Assembly: GCF_003852525.1 (NCBI RefSeq) | Contig: NZ_QAJL01000004.1 | Location: 748,459-812,458, forward strand | DNA: 64,000 bases | Source: Pedobacter sp. KBW06 | Lineage (GTDB): Bacteria > Bacteroidota > Bacteroidia > Sphingobacteriales > Sphingobacteriaceae | Reading direction: 5' to 3' | Shown: one piece after another, positions 34,258 through 43,905 of the stretch | Layout of the letters: every line of letters starts with the position of its first letter | How positions within the stretch are numbered: position 1 is the first letter of the stretch | Program-made: the position numbers and the translations under genes | Notes under the pieces: generated by a model | Databases searched by the model: none | Told to the model about the DNA's origin: nothing | Seen by the model: only the letters and a program-made list of their open reading frames with translations

Positions 34258-36120
34258 ATGTTTAAAGAATATGATGTTATAGTTGTAGGTGCAGGGCATG
34301 CCGGATGTGAAGCTGCTGCTGCTGCTGCAAATCTGGGATCCTCCGTTTTGTTGATCACAATGAATATGGAAACCATTGCACAGATGAGCTGCAACCCTGC
34401 CATGGGTGGTGTTGCAAAAGGTCAGATTGTAAGAGAAATTGACGCGATGGGCGGATACTCCGGAATCATTAGCGACAAGACGACCTTACAATTCAGAATG
34501 CTTAACCTTTCTAAAGGTCCGGCAATGTGGAGCCCAAGAGCGCAGAACGACAGGAAAAGATTTGCTGAAGAATGGAGACTCGCATTGGAACGTACTCCAA
34601 ATGTAGACTTCTGGCAAGACATGGTAAGTAGTCTTGTGATCAAAAACAATACTGTGGTTGGTGTAAAAACTTCATTGGGAATTGAGATCAAAGGCAAGTC
34701 TGTTGTCCTTACCAATGGGACCTTCTTAAATGGATTGATCCATATTGGAGAGAAGAAGTTTGGAGGCGGCAGAACTGCAGAAAGAGCGGCTACCGGAATT
34801 ACAGAACAGTTAACTGAACTGGGATTTGAAGCAGGCAGAATGAAAACTGGTACCCCACCCCGAGTAGACGGAAGGTCCCTGAATTATTCATTGATGGAAG
34901 AACAATGGGGTGACGAAAATCCAGGTCGTTTCTCCTATACCAATGTAGCCCGCCCAACAGAACAACGCTGCTGCTGGATTACCTATACCAATGCAGAAGT
35001 TCACGAAACATTGAAAGAAGGATTTGAAAAATCTCCAATGTTCACCGGAAGGATCAAAGGTCTGGGACCAAGATATTGTCCTTCTATCGAAGATAAAATC
35101 AATCGTTTTGCTGAACGGGAAAGACACCAGATTTTCGTAGAACCTGAAGGATGGAATACCTGTGAGATCTACGTAAATGGTTTCTCTACCTCACTTCCGG
35201 AAGATGTTCAGTATAGGGCTTTAACCCAGATCCCCGGATTTGAAAATGCAAAAATGTTCCGCCCTGGATATGCCATAGAATACGATTATTTCCCACCTAC
35301 CCAGCTCGGTTTAACCCTGGAAACCAAATTAATCAGTAACCTGTTCTTTGCAGGCCAGATTAATGGAACAACAGGATACGAAGAAGCTGCTAGTCAGGGT
35401 TTTATAGCCGGAATCAACGCGCACCAAAAGGTAAATGAACTTCATGAACTGATCATGAAACGCTCCGAGTCCTATATTGGTGTATTAATAGATGACCTGG
35501 TAACCAAAGGAACAGAAGAACCTTATCGCATGTTCACTTCAAGAGCTGAACACCGGTTATTGCTCCGTCAGGATAATGCAGATATCCGTCTCTCCCCTAT
35601 CGGCCACAACTTAGGACTGATTAGTGATGAGCGATTGGATATTGTTAAACAAAAGGTTGCCAACTCTGATGCCATCGTTGCCTTTGCGAAGAAGCAAGGT
35701 ATTGAAATGACAGAGGCAAACCAGAAGCTGGAAGAATTGGGTACAAGTACACTGAATCAAAATGTAAAAATATTCAGTCTGTTAAGCCGTCCACAGGTGG
35801 GTATTGAAGACGTCAGAGAAATCAGTCAAAGCTTCAAAGAATACCTTAGCCCTTTTGATCAGGAAACCATAGAACAGGCAGAGATCAAAATCAAATACGA
35901 AAGCTACTTTGAGAAAGAACAGGAGATTGTAAATAAAATGCAGAAGATGGAAGATAAAGACATCAATCCAAATTTTGATTATTCCCAATTGGTATCTTTA
36001 TCAAAGGAAGCAAGAGAGAAGTTGCTGAAGATCAAGCCAAGAACTTTAGGGCAGGCATCCAGAATTTCAGGTGTTTCTCCTTCTGATATCTCCGTTTTAA
36101 TGGTTCATATCAGTAAGTAA
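34258..36120 (+). CDS. mnmG: tRNA uridine-5-carboxymethylaminomethyl synthesis enzyme MnmG
   Basis: A 620-residue FAD-dependent enzyme that with MnmE makes cmnm5U34 in tRNA. The FAD motif VVGAGHAGCEAA opens the protein, and SCNPAMGGVAKGQIVREIDAMGG and the C-terminal helical domain (SGVSPSDISVLMVH) are characteristic. Length matches MnmG (620-630). In many bacteria mnmG (gidA) lies next to oriC, and here two parS-like sites precede it. No mnmE, rsmG, parA or parB is adjacent in this window. Confidence 0.97.
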   Translation: MFKEYDVIVVGAGHAGCEAAAAAANLGSSVLLITMNMETIAQMSCNPAMGGVAKGQIVREIDAMGGYSGIISDKTTLQFRMLNLSKGPAMWSPRAQNDRKRFAEEWRLALERTPNVDFWQDMVSSLVIKNNTVVGVKTSLGIEIKGKSVVLTNGTFLNGLIHIGEKKFGGGRTAERAATGITEQLTELGFEAGRMKTGTPPRVDGRSLNYSLMEEQWGDENPGRFSYTNVARPTEQRCCWITYTNAEVHETLKEGFEKSPMFTGRIKGLGPRYCPSIEDKINRFAERERHQIFVEPEGWNTCEIYVNGFSTSLPEDVQYRALTQIPGFENAKMFRPGYAIEYDYFPPTQLGLTLETKLISNLFFAGQINGTTGYEEAASQGFIAGINAHQKVNELHELIMKRSESYIGVLIDDLVTKGTEEPYRMFTSRAEHRLLLRQDNADIRLSPIGHNLGLISDERLDIVKQKVANSDAIVAFAKKQGIEMTEANQKLEELGTSTLNQNVKIFSLLSRPQVGIEDVREISQSFKEYLSPFDQETIEQAEIKIKYESYFEKEQEIVNKMQKMEDKDINPNFDYSQLVSLSKEAREKLLKIKPRTLGQASRISGVSPSDISVLMVHISK

Positions 36121-36138
36121 AACATAATATGCTGAAAA

Positions 36139-36181
36139 TGAGCAGGTTAATATGAAAATCTAACCGTTTTAACCTGACTCA
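36139..36181 (+). terminator. Weak hairpin after mnmG
   Basis: TGAG-c-AGGTTAA and TTAACCT-ga-CTCA form a broken stem with an 18-nt loop, 18 bp past the mnmG stop. No real T-tract follows. Confidence 0.3.
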
Positions 36182-36263
36182 TTTAAATGAGATATAAGAG
36201 AGTTTTAAAAATTTTTAATGTTATCCATTAAAAAGAGTAATAAATTAAACACAACGCATATAA

Positions 36264-37892
36264 ATGGCCAAAAATAGCAATGTATCCAACTTCCGGCTTT
36301 TTGCATCCCTCCTACTGCTAACTTCGCTGATTTATAGCTGTGCAAGTATCCAACAACCCCAGGGCGGACCACGTGATACGACTCCTCCGAAGGTTTTAAA
36401 AATGGAACCCAAAAATTTAACGACAAATTTTAAGGCAAAAAAAATCACTATAGAGTTTGATGAATATTTTAAACTTCAGAATGAATTTAAAGAGTTTTCC
36501 ATTTCTCCGGAATTGAAAATTGCCCCAACCTTGAAAACTAAAAAGAAAACACTGGAGATATCCTTTACAGACAGCCTGGAAAAAAATACAACCTATACAC
36601 TTAATTTTGGTAAAGCCGTTGCCGATATCAATGAAAGTAACGTCGTCAAAAATCTCTCCTATGTATTTTCGACCGGCCCGAAATTAGACTCCCTCAGCAT
36701 CAAAGGTAAAATTACAAACTCCTCCACTGGTGAACCTGAAATCGAAGCGGTAGCATTTATCCTTCCTATAGAAAGAGATACCATCTTCGGAAAAGGTAAA
36801 CCTTCTATTTATACACTTACGGATAGCAGCGGTAATTACAGCCTCAACAATTTAAGAGAAGGCACTTACCGAATCTATGCTTTGAAGGAAAAAGGCGGCG
36901 ACAAAATCTATCAGCAAAGTACAGATGAAATTGGATTTATAAAAGATTCAATTGCATTAAAGCACAATCTCGACACTGTAAATATGCGTGTTTTTAAGGA
37001 AGACGCCAAGGTATTCAGAATCCTCGACCGACGCATAAATGCAGATGGAAGCATTAGTTTTGCACTCAATCAAAAGCTAAAAAAACCTGAAGTAACCATT
37101 GTTGAACCGGCGGCTTTAGACGCAACGAAGTTTGCAAAATTCAGCAAAAACAACGACTCCCTGAAAATCTGGTTAACGGATCTTTCCTTTGATTCAACTA
37201 AAGTCAGCCTTAAATCGGAAGGCAAATTACTTCAGTCATCTACACTTACCAGAGGAAAAAAAGAAACCTATAACAGGGTATTATCTGCAACGGATAACCT
37301 GGAAGATCGTACCTTAAATCCGAACAAATCTTTGAAACTTACGTTTAATTTTCCGATTACAAGTGTTGATGCCAGCAAAATAACATTACTGGAAGACTCT
37401 GTAGAAAGAACAAATTTCACAGTAGTAAAAGACAGTTTAGACTTTTTATCTTACCATGTAAAATATCCATGGCGCATAAAAAAACCTTACCAAATGAAGT
37501 TTGGTGCCGGTGCATTTACCGCTATATTTAACACAAAAAATAAGGAATTTCCGAAGGATTTTAAGCTGGGCAGCAAGGATGATTATGGCAGTCTCATCGT
37601 AAAGATCATTCCTCCGGAGAAAAACAAAAGCTATATTGTTGAAATCATTGATGGCAATAAAAACCCGGTAAATACAATGGTCATCACTAAAGATACGACC
37701 GCAAAATTTGCCAATTACAAAGCAGGAAAATACTTTATAAGGATCACTTACGACAATAATAAAAATGGAAGATGGGATACCGGAAATGTAGAAGAAGGCC
37801 GTCAGCCGGAGAAGATCTGGAATGAACCAAAGGAACTCTCAATAAGAGCCCTTTGGGAAAGAAATGAAACAATTACCATTCCGAAAGAATAG
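36264..37892 (+). CDS. Lipoprotein with Ig-like (Big_5/SbsA) domain
   Basis: A 542-residue protein with a lipoprotein signal peptide (LLTSLIYSC). The mature N-terminus QQPQGGPRDTTPPKVL and following strands KKITIEFDEYF match the Ig-like Big_5 domain often found at the start of Bacteroidota lipoproteins. Residues about 155-220 look like a carboxypeptidase-regulatory domain (DSSGNYSLNNLREGTYRIYA), and the C-terminus carries another beta domain with DNNKNGRWDTGN, a loop rich in Asp/Asn/Gly resembling a calcium-binding site. Function is unknown; it is probably an exposed envelope protein. It is convergent with the gamma-carbonic anhydrase gene, 6 bp apart. Confidence 0.85.
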   Translation: MAKNSNVSNFRLFASLLLLTSLIYSCASIQQPQGGPRDTTPPKVLKMEPKNLTTNFKAKKITIEFDEYFKLQNEFKEFSISPELKIAPTLKTKKKTLEISFTDSLEKNTTYTLNFGKAVADINESNVVKNLSYVFSTGPKLDSLSIKGKITNSSTGEPEIEAVAFILPIERDTIFGKGKPSIYTLTDSSGNYSLNNLREGTYRIYALKEKGGDKIYQQSTDEIGFIKDSIALKHNLDTVNMRVFKEDAKVFRILDRRINADGSISFALNQKLKKPEVTIVEPAALDATKFAKFSKNNDSLKIWLTDLSFDSTKVSLKSEGKLLQSSTLTRGKKETYNRVLSATDNLEDRTLNPNKSLKLTFNFPITSVDASKITLLEDSVERTNFTVVKDSLDFLSYHVKYPWRIKKPYQMKFGAGAFTAIFNTKNKEFPKDFKLGSKDDYGSLIVKIIPPEKNKSYIVEIIDGNKNPVNTMVITKDTTAKFANYKAGKYFIRITYDNNKNGRWDTGNVEEGRQPEKIWNEPKELSIRALWERNETITIPKE

Positions 37893-37898
37893 TTATGC

Positions 37899-38408
37899 TT
37901 ATCTGAACCAGTCAGCATACATGATATAATTGTCTGGTAATTTATTTAGTAAAGCCCGTTGCTCCTCAGTAATGGGCTTTATTTTTTTAGCGGGAGTCCC
38001 CGCATAAATATAGCCGCTTTCGCACTGTGTGTTCTCCAATACCACTGCACCTGCAGCGATGATACAATAGGGTTCTACGACTGCGTTATCCATAATAATA
38101 GCTCCCATACCCACCAAAATATGGTCTTTAAGGGTACAGCCATGAACGATCGCGTTATGGCCTACAGAGACCCTGTTTCCAATCACAGTCGCTGCCTTTA
38201 AATAGGTTGCATGAATCACTGCACCGTCCTGAATATTGCTGTCATCACCGATGGTAATGCTATTTACATCACCTCTGATCACAGCATTAAACCAAACGGA
38301 GCAATTTTTTCCCATCACAACGTCGCCAACAATAGTGGCATTTGGGGCAATAAAACAATTTTCATCCCATTTGGGATGTTTATCTTTAACGGGTAATATA
38401 ACTGGCAT
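37899..38408 (-). CDS. Gamma-class carbonic anhydrase family protein
   Basis: A 169-residue left-handed beta-helix protein of the YrdA/CaiE/PaaY group. The hexapeptide repeats run throughout. Metal-site motifs are IQDGAVIHATY, SVGHNAIVHGCTLKDH (two His) and the usual GVPAKKIKP-type ending (AGTPAKKIKPITEE). Many members bind zinc or iron and hydrate CO2, but activity is often unproven. Its start lies 3 bp from the nadB stop, so it is likely cotranscribed with nadB. Confidence 0.9.
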   Translation of the reverse strand: MPVILPVKDKHPKWDENCFIAPNATIVGDVVMGKNCSVWFNAVIRGDVNSITIGDDSNIQDGAVIHATYLKAATVIGNRVSVGHNAIVHGCTLKDHILVGMGAIIMDNAVVEPYCIIAAGAVVLENTQCESGYIYAGTPAKKIKPITEEQRALLNKLPDNYIMYADWFR

Positions 38409-38411
38409 GAT

Positions 38412-39998
38412 CTAAAAAATTGTATCTGTTAACTGTTCTGAATGCATTGGATAATCGGTAGTGAAATGCAATCCCCGACTTTCTTTTCTCGCTTTTGCCG
38501 ACTTAATTACAATATAAGCAACCTGGATCACGTTCCGCAATTCACAGAGTTTTACGGAAACTTTATTGGCTTTATAGAAGTCTTCCGTCTCTTCATGGAG
38601 CAAAAATAAGCGCCTCATTGCACGGTCCAATCTAAAATCCGAACGTACAATTCCCACATAATCACTCATCAATTTTTGGGTTTCTCTCAGGTTATGTGTC
38701 ACCAAAATATCCTCATCTGTTTGGGTTACTCCATTGGCATCCCAGTCTGGAATGTTATCAGGAATGACGCTATTTTTAAAAGCAATGATCGCATCCTCAT
38801 AAATACGGTGTGCAAAAACTGGGGCTTCGAGCAAGGAATTTGAAGCCAAACGATTGGCCCCATGCAAACCTGTTGAAGAACATTCCCCGCAGGCATATAG
38901 ATTTTTTATAGAAGATCTTCCATATTCGTCTACCAAAATTCCGCCGCACATATAATGAGCTGCAGGCGTAACCGGTATTAAATCCTTAGTCATGTCTATA
39001 CCTATAGATAGACACTTGGCATAAATGTTCGGGAAATGGGCTAAAATATCGCTCTTTTTTCGATTGGTAATGTCCAGATAAACGAAGTCTTCACCTGATT
39101 TTTTCATCTCCGAATCGATGGCCCTGGCCACAATATCCCGGGGTGCGAGCGAGCCACGCTTATCATATTCGTACATAAATTCATCTCCGTTTTTCCTTCT
39201 CAGGACTCCTCCAAAACCCCGGACTGCTTCCGAAATCAGGAAGGCAGGATACTCTCCGGGATTGTATAAAGCGGTTGGATGGAACTGAATAAATTCCATA
39301 TTCCTCACTTTTCCTTTCGCGCGGTAAACCATCGCCATTCCATCGCCTGTAGCAATTACAGGGTTTGTCGTACTGCTATACACATGTCCTGCACCACCCG
39401 AAGCCATGATAGTCACATTAGCTAAGATCTTTTCCACATCGTTAAGCTCTGTGTTAAAGGCATATATACCGTAACAGTGGATATCTTCAGAACTCTTATC
39501 CACATGCTCCCCCAAATGATGCTGAGTAATCAACTCCAAACAGAAGTAATGTGTTAATATCTCTATGTTTTCATTCTCATGAATCTGCTTCAATAACACA
39601 CTCTCAATCTCATAACCTGTGACATCTTTATAGTGTAAAACACGGTGTTCTGAGTGCCCTCCCTCCTTCGCCAGGTCGTAAACGCCGGCCTGATCTTTGT
39701 CAAAATTAATCCCGTAATCAATGATTTCCTGGATTCTTTGAGGCCCTTCTTTTACCACAATTTCCACTATCTCTCTGTCACACAGCCCATCTCCCGCAAT
39801 TAACGTATCTTCGATATGTTTTTCAAACGAATCATCTTTATCCACAACGACAGCTACACCGCCTTGCGCATACTTTGTATTTGACTCATCCTCGTTTGAT
39901 TTTGTAACAATTAATACCTTACCATGCTGAGCTGCTTTTAATGCAAAGCTTAAACCCGCTATACCCGACCCTATTACTAAAAAATCTACTTTTCTCAT
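38412..39998 (-). CDS. nadB: L-aspartate oxidase
   Basis: A 528-residue flavoprotein that oxidises L-aspartate to iminoaspartate, the first step of de novo NAD synthesis. Motifs are VIGSGIAGLSFALKAA (FAD GxGxxG), YAQGGVAVV, and CGECSSTGLHGANRLASNS near residue 350, diagnostic of NadB. Length fits the family. The product feeds NadA, encoded divergently across the intergenic region. It is probably cotranscribed with the downstream gamma-carbonic anhydrase gene. Confidence 0.96.
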   Translation of the reverse strand: MRKVDFLVIGSGIAGLSFALKAAQHGKVLIVTKSNEDESNTKYAQGGVAVVVDKDDSFEKHIEDTLIAGDGLCDREIVEIVVKEGPQRIQEIIDYGINFDKDQAGVYDLAKEGGHSEHRVLHYKDVTGYEIESVLLKQIHENENIEILTHYFCLELITQHHLGEHVDKSSEDIHCYGIYAFNTELNDVEKILANVTIMASGGAGHVYSSTTNPVIATGDGMAMVYRAKGKVRNMEFIQFHPTALYNPGEYPAFLISEAVRGFGGVLRRKNGDEFMYEYDKRGSLAPRDIVARAIDSEMKKSGEDFVYLDITNRKKSDILAHFPNIYAKCLSIGIDMTKDLIPVTPAAHYMCGGILVDEYGRSSIKNLYACGECSSTGLHGANRLASNSLLEAPVFAHRIYEDAIIAFKNSVIPDNIPDWDANGVTQTDEDILVTHNLRETQKLMSDYVGIVRSDFRLDRAMRRLFLLHEETEDFYKANKVSVKLCELRNVIQVAYIVIKSAKARKESRGLHFTTDYPMHSEQLTDTIF

Positions 39999-40398
39999 TG
40001 AATTAAAGCTATTTCCGTTACTTTGTTAACAACGTTGATATAATTGTTAATTTCTTGTCTAAACATTTAGAACAAATAATTTTGAATGTTTAAATCTAAG
40101 CTAAAAAGGCAATTTGCCACAATATTTTAAGTTATTTTTGAGCAACTTTGCATAGTTTATTAACTTTTTACACACACATTAAGAATAAACATATTGGTAT
40201 GGATAAGTTTTGGACTGAAAAAATATAATGCTGTAAATCAGCAGCTTTTTATCATAAAAAAGTCATCTAAATGTGGATAACTTATGAATAACTCAAATAA
40301 TCGACTAAAAAAAAGTTTTTTACAAACGTTATTAACACACTAATAAACAATAGAAATCTATTTATATTAAATAATTATAATTTATTGAACTGTTGAAA
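39999..40398. other. Candidate chromosomal origin (oriC): AT-rich nadB/nadA intergenic region
   Basis: A roughly 400-bp region with very high A+T, with poly-A and poly-T tracts, between divergent genes. It holds a perfect DnaA box (40272-40280) and one-mismatch boxes: TATGGATAA at 40198-40206, TATGAATAA at 40283-40291, plus TTTTACACA at 40166-40174. The boxes at 40198, 40272 and 40283 share orientation and reach into the AT-rich stretch. Promoters of nadB and nadA must lie here too. The parS pair near mnmG is 6 kb away. Inference: origin of replication; not proven. Confidence 0.55.
40272..40280 (-). promoter_or_regulatory. Perfect DnaA box
   Basis: TGGATAA preceded by TG gives TGTGGATAA, the reverse complement of consensus TTATCCACA. 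It is flanked by AT-rich sequence and two near-consensus boxes. Confidence 0.6.
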
Positions 40399-41391
40399 AT
40401 GGATACCTTAGAGGAATTAAATCGAAAAGGTTTTGTGGATGAAAAGATCGATCCAACACTTGATCTTTTCCTGGAAATCGAAAAATTAAAAAAGGAAAAA
40501 AACGCAATTATACTTGCGCATTACTATCAAGACCCTGATATTCAGGATATTGCAGATTATATTGGGGATAGTTTGGGACTATCACAGGAAGCTGCAAGAA
40601 CTGATGCTGAGGTGATTGTGTTTGCTGGAGTACATTTTATGGCAGAGACGGCGAAAATTCTTTCTCCTGACAAAAAAGTGTTGCTTCCGGACTTCAAAGC
40701 CGGGTGTTCTCTGGCCGATAGTTGTCCGCCACATTTGTTCAGGAAATTCAAAGAAAAATATCCTGATCATGTAGTGATCACCTATGTGAATTGTACTGCC
40801 GAACTGAAGGCATTGAGCGACATTGTTTGTACCTCTACGAATGCGGTACAGATCGTAGAAAGTCTTCCAAAGGACACCAAGATTATTTTTGGTCCTGATA
40901 AAAATTTAGGTGCCTGGGTGGCTAAAAAAACGGGCAGAGATTTAGTACTCTGGAATGGTGCCTGTATGGTTCATGAGATCTTTTCAAGAGAGAAGATTAC
41001 AAAATTGAAAGAACGTCATCCAAATGCGAAGTTTATTGCCCATCCGGAATGTGAAGAAGCAGTGCTTCAAATGGCAGATTATATTGGATCGACAACCGGA
41101 TTATTGAAATATAGTACAAATAGCGACGCACAGGAGTTTATTGTGGCTACTGAAAGTGGGATTATTCACCAGATGGAGAAGGCAAATCCAACGAAAACCT
41201 TTATTCCTGCACCACCAAATAACAGTTGTGCCTGTAACGAGTGTCCATATATGAAAAGAAATACACTGGAGAAATTGTATTTATGTTTAAAAAATGGTTC
41301 TCCGGAAGTGACGGTTCCTGCTGACATTATTGTTCAGGCAAGAAAACCAATTGAAAGAATGCTGGAAATTTCAGCCGCATTAGGTTTGTAA
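40399..41391 (+). CDS. nadA: Quinolinate synthase A
   Basis: A 330-residue [4Fe-4S] enzyme condensing iminoaspartate and DHAP to quinolinate. The start at ATG (MDTLEELNRKG) is preferred to a TTG two codons upstream. The three cluster cysteines are visible in VNCTAELKA, HPECEEAV and ACNECPYM. Residues NAIILAHYYQDPDIQDIADYIGDSLGLS are the classic N-terminal motif. Length fits NadA (about 330-350). It is divergent from nadB with the AT-rich region between. nadC is not present here. Confidence 0.97.
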   Translation: MDTLEELNRKGFVDEKIDPTLDLFLEIEKLKKEKNAIILAHYYQDPDIQDIADYIGDSLGLSQEAARTDAEVIVFAGVHFMAETAKILSPDKKVLLPDFKAGCSLADSCPPHLFRKFKEKYPDHVVITYVNCTAELKALSDIVCTSTNAVQIVESLPKDTKIIFGPDKNLGAWVAKKTGRDLVLWNGACMVHEIFSREKITKLKERHPNAKFIAHPECEEAVLQMADYIGSTTGLLKYSTNSDAQEFIVATESGIIHQMEKANPTKTFIPAPPNNSCACNECPYMKRNTLEKLYLCLKNGSPEVTVPADIIVQARKPIERMLEISAALGL

Positions 41392-41477
41392 TTTTTCTGT
41401 ATAGATACCAGCTCCTCCTGGCAGTTAAAATGAGAGAGAAAAATATAAAGAATTAAAAGGCAACAAGAGACAAGATT

Positions 41478-42518
41478 ATGTTTGAGAATAAAGAGCGTAC
41501 CGATATTGCGGAACTTGGAGAATTTGGTCTGATAAAACATCTGACAGAGGGTTTCAAAATCAGGCACGAAAGTAGTATAAAAGGGGTTGGAGATGATGCT
41601 GCAGTCTTGAATTTTAAAGATAAAGAGGTGTTAATTTCTACAGATTTATTATTGGAAGGCATCCATTTTGACCTGGCTTATGTACCTTTAATGCATTTAG
41701 GCTTTAAGGCAGTCCAGGTAAACCTGAGTGACATCTATGCCATGAACGGTATTGCTACTCAAATTACAGTTTCTATAGGTATTTCAAGTAAATTTCCCCT
41801 GGAAGCTGTGGAAGAAATTTACAAGGGAATTGACCTGGCCTGCAACAAGTTTAACATTGACCTGATTGGAGGAGACACTTCTACAAGTAAACAAGGATTA
41901 GTGATTAGTGTAACCAGTATTGGTTATGCCGAAAAGAAAGATGTTGTTTATAGAAATGGTGCCCAGGAAGGTGATCTTTTATGCGTTTCCGGTGATTTAG
42001 GCGGTGCGTATGTGGGATTACAGATTTTAGAAAGAGAAAAACAGATATTTCTGGAAAACCCTAATATTCAACCGGATCTGGAAGGTAAAGACTATATTAT
42101 CGAGCGTCAGCTGAAACCGGAAGGCAGAAGGGATATTGTTGATTTACTTGCTCAGATGGAAATTGTTCCGACTTCAATGATCGACGTTTCAGATGGATTG
42201 GCTTCTGAAATTATGCACATTTGTCAGCAGTCAGAAAAAGGATGTACCATTTATGAGGAGAAAATTCCGATTGATCCGATGACGTACGAGACTGCCCGTG
42301 AACTGGGCTTAGATCCAACAGTTTGCGCTTTAAATGGTGGTGAAGATTATGAATTGCTGTTTACCATTAAGCAAGACGATTATACAAAATTGAAAAATGA
42401 TGTGGACATTAGTATTATAGGACACATTACAGATAAAAATTCCGGCTGTAAAATGATTTCCAAATCCAGTGTTGTTCATGAACTGAAAGCACAGGGATGG
42501 AATGCTTTTAAATTATAG
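41478..42518 (+). CDS. thiL: Thiamine-monophosphate kinase
   Basis: A 346-residue kinase making thiamine diphosphate from thiamine phosphate. Features: GVGDDAAVL near residue 36, STDLLLEGIHFDL, NLSDIYAMNG and LIGGDTSTSK, all conserved in ThiL. Length is typical (about 320-350). It follows nadA by 86 bp on the same strand. Its stop overlaps the stop of the convergent rmuC by 6 bp. Confidence 0.95.
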   Translation: MFENKERTDIAELGEFGLIKHLTEGFKIRHESSIKGVGDDAAVLNFKDKEVLISTDLLLEGIHFDLAYVPLMHLGFKAVQVNLSDIYAMNGIATQITVSIGISSKFPLEAVEEIYKGIDLACNKFNIDLIGGDTSTSKQGLVISVTSIGYAEKKDVVYRNGAQEGDLLCVSGDLGGAYVGLQILEREKQIFLENPNIQPDLEGKDYIIERQLKPEGRRDIVDLLAQMEIVPTSMIDVSDGLASEIMHICQQSEKGCTIYEEKIPIDPMTYETARELGLDPTVCALNGGEDYELLFTIKQDDYTKLKNDVDISIIGHITDKNSGCKMISKSSVVHELKAQGWNAFKL

Positions 42519-43835
42519 ACTGTCCTCTTCAGTCAGTAAAGGATCTAAAAATTTGGTGTCAATTTGCTTCGTTGCTTTGGCACCTAATTTTTTGATCTTT
42601 TCGGAAGTACTGGAAAGGTTTCCTGTCCCGGTAGAAAGCTTGTTTAATGCTTTATCATAAGCATCCTGGCTTTGTCTGATGTTTCTTCCAATACCCTCCA
42701 TATCGGTTAAAAAGCCTACAAACTTATCATACATACTTCCGCTTAAACGTGCAATTTCCAGGACATTTCTATTTTGTCTTTCCTGTTTCCAGATGCTGGC
42801 AATGGTTCTCAAAGTAGCCAGTAAGGTAGAAGGACTTACAATAACTACTTTTCTGTCCCAGGCATAATTGAAAAGTTCTGCATCCTGCTGAACAGCAATG
42901 CCAAAGGACGATTCAATAGGGATGAAAAGCAATACAAAATCAGGGGAATTTATTTCGTTTAATTCATGATAATTTTTTCCCGAGAGCCCTTGAATGTGGT
43001 TTTTGATAGAGATGAGGTGTTGTTTAAGATAAGTGTCCCTGTCCTCGTCAGTATCTGCGGCAACAAGTCTCTCGTAAGCAACCAAAGAGACCTTAGCATC
43101 AACGATCACATGTTTATCATCCGGAAGGTCAATAATCACATCCGGCTGCATCCTGCCCCCCTCTGAAGAGCTCAGACTGGTTTGTATCCGGTATTCTCTG
43201 TCTTTAATTAATCCCGAGCGTTCCAGTACGCGTTCCAAAATCACCTCACCCCAGTTTCCTTGTTTTTTTGAGTCGCCTTTAAGTGCTTTGGTGAGGTTGT
43301 TTGCATCTTCCTGAATCTGCTTACTTTGGTTCATTAACTGGGAAATTACGCCTTTCAGCACATTTCGTTCGTCTGATTCTGACTTATAAACCTTATCTAC
43401 TTTTTCTTCAAAAGCTTTAATGTTCTCCTTTAAGGGATTTAATATGATATCCAGGTTAGCCCGGTTTTGTTCTGTAAACCTGGCTGTTTTTTCTTCCAGG
43501 ACTTTATTGGCAATATTCTCAAATTCCAGCTTGAAACGTTGTTGCAGTTCAGCAATATATTTTTCCTGTTCGGCTTGTTTTTCCCGTTGTGCAGCAAGGG
43601 TTTCTTCCGATTTGATGACTTTACTTCTTTCCAGCAGAAAACTATTGCGAAGGTCGTTCAGCTCATCTTCCAATCTTAATTTTTCTTCTTTCAGCCAGTT
43701 TAAAGATTTCTGATGTTCTTCTTCTTTTAAATCTAACAGGGCAATGTGGTTGTCATTGGCCACCGGCTTTCTTAAAAATAGAATAATTAGTGTTACTAAA
43801 ATTATGATCAATAATATAACTATTGCTACTTCCAT
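42513..43835 (-). CDS. rmuC: DNA recombination protein RmuC homologue
   Basis: A 440-residue RmuC-family protein. An N-terminal hydrophobic segment (VAIVILLIIILVTLIILFL) anchors it in the membrane, then a long coiled coil (about residues 35-140) and the nuclease-like RmuC core with GNWGEVILERVLERSGL, VIIDLPDDKHVIVDAKVSL and FVLLFIPIESSFG. RmuC limits sequence inversions in E. coli; the mechanism is not settled. It is followed downstream (70 bp apart) by no same-strand partner sharing function. Confidence 0.93.
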   Translation of the reverse strand: MEVAIVILLIIILVTLIILFLRKPVANDNHIALLDLKEEEHQKSLNWLKEEKLRLEDELNDLRNSFLLERSKVIKSEETLAAQREKQAEQEKYIAELQQRFKLEFENIANKVLEEKTARFTEQNRANLDIILNPLKENIKAFEEKVDKVYKSESDERNVLKGVISQLMNQSKQIQEDANNLTKALKGDSKKQGNWGEVILERVLERSGLIKDREYRIQTSLSSSEGGRMQPDVIIDLPDDKHVIVDAKVSLVAYERLVAADTDEDRDTYLKQHLISIKNHIQGLSGKNYHELNEINSPDFVLLFIPIESSFGIAVQQDAELFNYAWDRKVVIVSPSTLLATLRTIASIWKQERQNRNVLEIARLSGSMYDKFVGFLTDMEGIGRNIRQSQDAYDKALNKLSTGTGNLSSTSEKIKKLGAKATKQIDTKFLDPLLTEEDSL

Positions 43836-43905
43836 ACTAATATTTTTATCAAAAGTCTAAAAATAAAAATGATCTTGCAAGAAGAGATCGTAAATAATGT
43901 AGAAT

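Noticed and set aside
36364..36380. Core CACGTG motifs in coding sequence (also near 16660) as extra parS sites
   Set aside because: Only the central six bases match; the flanks needed for ParB recognition do not.
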